A program made the translations under genes and the position numbers. From NCBI GenBank assembly GCA_035577545.1, contig DATLVI010000007.1, positions 1 through 51,217 of the forward strand: a DNA stretch of 51,217 nt, written 5' to 3'. The number at the start of each line of letters is the position of its first letter. The stretch's first letter is position 1. This stretch comes from Verrucomicrobiia bacterium (GTDB lineage: Bacteria > Verrucomicrobiota > Verrucomicrobiia > Palsa-1439). This document shows, piece after piece, positions 50,498-51,217 of the stretch. Below the pieces are notes generated by a model. It worked only from the letters and a program-made list of their open reading frames with translations. It had not been told where the DNA came from and made no database searches.

Positions 50498-51217
50498 GTG
50501 TTCTACCAGCCGAAGGACATCCAAAAGGCTCTCGAGCTCAAAGCCGAACTGAAGGAACGAGGCGCTTTCCTCGCCGGGGGCACCGACCTCGTGGTCCTAA
50601 TGAACCACGGCAAAGCCGCCCCCGAGAACTTCATCGACCTCACGCACATCCCCGAATTGCGCGCGATTCACAAACACAACGGCACACTGGAACTGGCCGG
50701 CAACGTCACACACGCGCAAACCGGAAAGCTGCCGATCCGCTGCCTCGCACAGGCTTCGCTAAGTGTCGGCGGCCCGGGAATTCGTGAACTCGGCACGATT
50801 GCTGGCAATCTCGCAACCGCTTCACCGGCCGGTGACGGTTCCGCCGCCCTGCTCGCACTCGATGCCGAAGTGGAATTGACCAGTGTGCGTGGCTCACGGC
50901 GTCTGCCGCTCGAGAAGTTTTTCCTCGGCTACCGCAAGACCGCCCTCGCGTCCGATGAGATGATCACGAAGATCATCATCCCGACGAACTACCAGACCGA
51001 TTGGGCCAAGAACGGCAAGCGCGGCGCGATGAACATCTCGATCGTAGCGGTGGCGGTGGCGATTACCCCGAAAAAGCAAGTCCACATCGCGCTGGCGTCC
51101 GTAGCGGCGACTCCGCTACGCTGTTATCAGGCGGAGAAATTCCTGGCAAAGAACGGCCTGAATACGGAAACGATTCGCCAGGCCGTCCAGATGGTTCGCA
51201 CCGAGATTAAACCCATC
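50498..51217 (+). CDS. FAD-binding subunit of a xanthine-dehydrogenase-type molybdenum hydroxylase (cut by window end)
   Basis: 240 residues visible from a GTG at 50498: FYQPKDIQKALELKAELKERGAFLAGGTDLVVLMNHG holds the first FAD motif (AGGTDL) and GTIAGNLATASPAGDGSAALLALDAEVEL the second (TIAGN...SPAGD). LPLEKFFLGYRKTAL continues the family pattern, and the CO dehydrogenase flavoprotein C-terminal domain begins around AMNISIVAVAVAI. It feeds electrons between the Fe-S clusters and NAD. The C-terminus and presumably the other subunits lie beyond the window. Confidence 0.9.
   Translation, partial: MFYQPKDIQKALELKAELKERGAFLAGGTDLVVLMNHGKAAPENFIDLTHIPELRAIHKHNGTLELAGNVTHAQTGKLPIRCLAQASLSVGGPGIRELGTIAGNLATASPAGDGSAALLALDAEVELTSVRGSRRLPLEKFFLGYRKTALASDEMITKIIIPTNYQTDWAKNGKRGAMNISIVAVAVAITPKKQVHIALASVAATPLRCYQAEKFLAKNGLNTETIRQAVQMVRTEIKPI

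Noticed and set aside
1-51217. CRISPR array, prophage, insertion sequence or integron
   Set aside because: No regularly spaced direct repeats, no cas, integrase, transposase or structural phage genes are seen anywhere in the window.

Overview
The window looks like chromosomal DNA from a GC-rich (roughly 60 percent by eye) bacterium of the Verrucomicrobiota or a close PVC-group relative. Supporting signs are the rpsB-tsf-pyrH-frr string, prepilin-type proteins with a C-terminal H-X9-DG motif, secreted Asn/Thr-rich repeat proteins, a DUF1080 protein, and several dispersed hairpin repeats of the type seen in that group. The lineage is an inference; no rRNA is present. I see no prophage, no CRISPR array, no transposase and no plasmid functions.

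Layout. Bases 1-3708 (minus): frr (cut by the window edge), pyrH, tsf and rpsB with a structured leader, then a GHL10-type lipoprotein. Bases 3826-9088 (plus): a tight five-gene run tyrA, aroA, cmk, plsC, rpsA, closed by a strong terminator. Bases 9163-15061: tyrS, tRNA-Pro(TGG), a DUF1080 secreted protein, an NmrA-like reductase, a CBS-domain protein, a GH13 amylase (minus) and an EamA exporter. Bases 15063-18519 (minus): a very large secreted repeat plus HEAT protein and a soluble sulfite-oxidase-like enzyme. Bases 19204-27101 (plus): a six-gene operon in which the Anbu proteasome-like module (circularly permuted ATP-grasp, alpha-E, Anbu protease, transglutaminase) continues without a break into a glucose-dehydrogenase-like enzyme and a GH63-type glucosidase. 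Bases 27119-31355 (minus): a permuted papain-fold protein and a giant fused indolepyruvate:ferredoxin oxidoreductase. Bases 31400-35638: a SecD-head-like lipoprotein with an M23 peptidase, a STAS protein, an ECF sigma/anti-sigma pair and a small secreted protein. Bases 35805-45308: a DEAD-box helicase, single-gene units of general metabolism, and most of the repeats. Bases 45578-49036 (minus): a secreted repeat protein and two tandem pseudopilins. Bases 49195-51217: a YgeY-type hydrolase diverging from the FAD subunit of a molybdenum hydroxylase, cut by the window end.

Two signals run through the whole window. First, many promoters share a -35 of the form TTGC(C)N with a -10 of TACANT or TATANT at 16-18 bp; two of them carry an identical 18-bp stretch. 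Second, at seven or more genes the -10 hexamer ends only 6-8 bases before the start codon and there is no ribosome binding site, which predicts leaderless mRNAs. Other points of interest are the extended Anbu operon, the 26-residue QG repeat protein, two inverted copies of a roughly 136-bp structured repeat, and a divergent aroA with locally lower GC.
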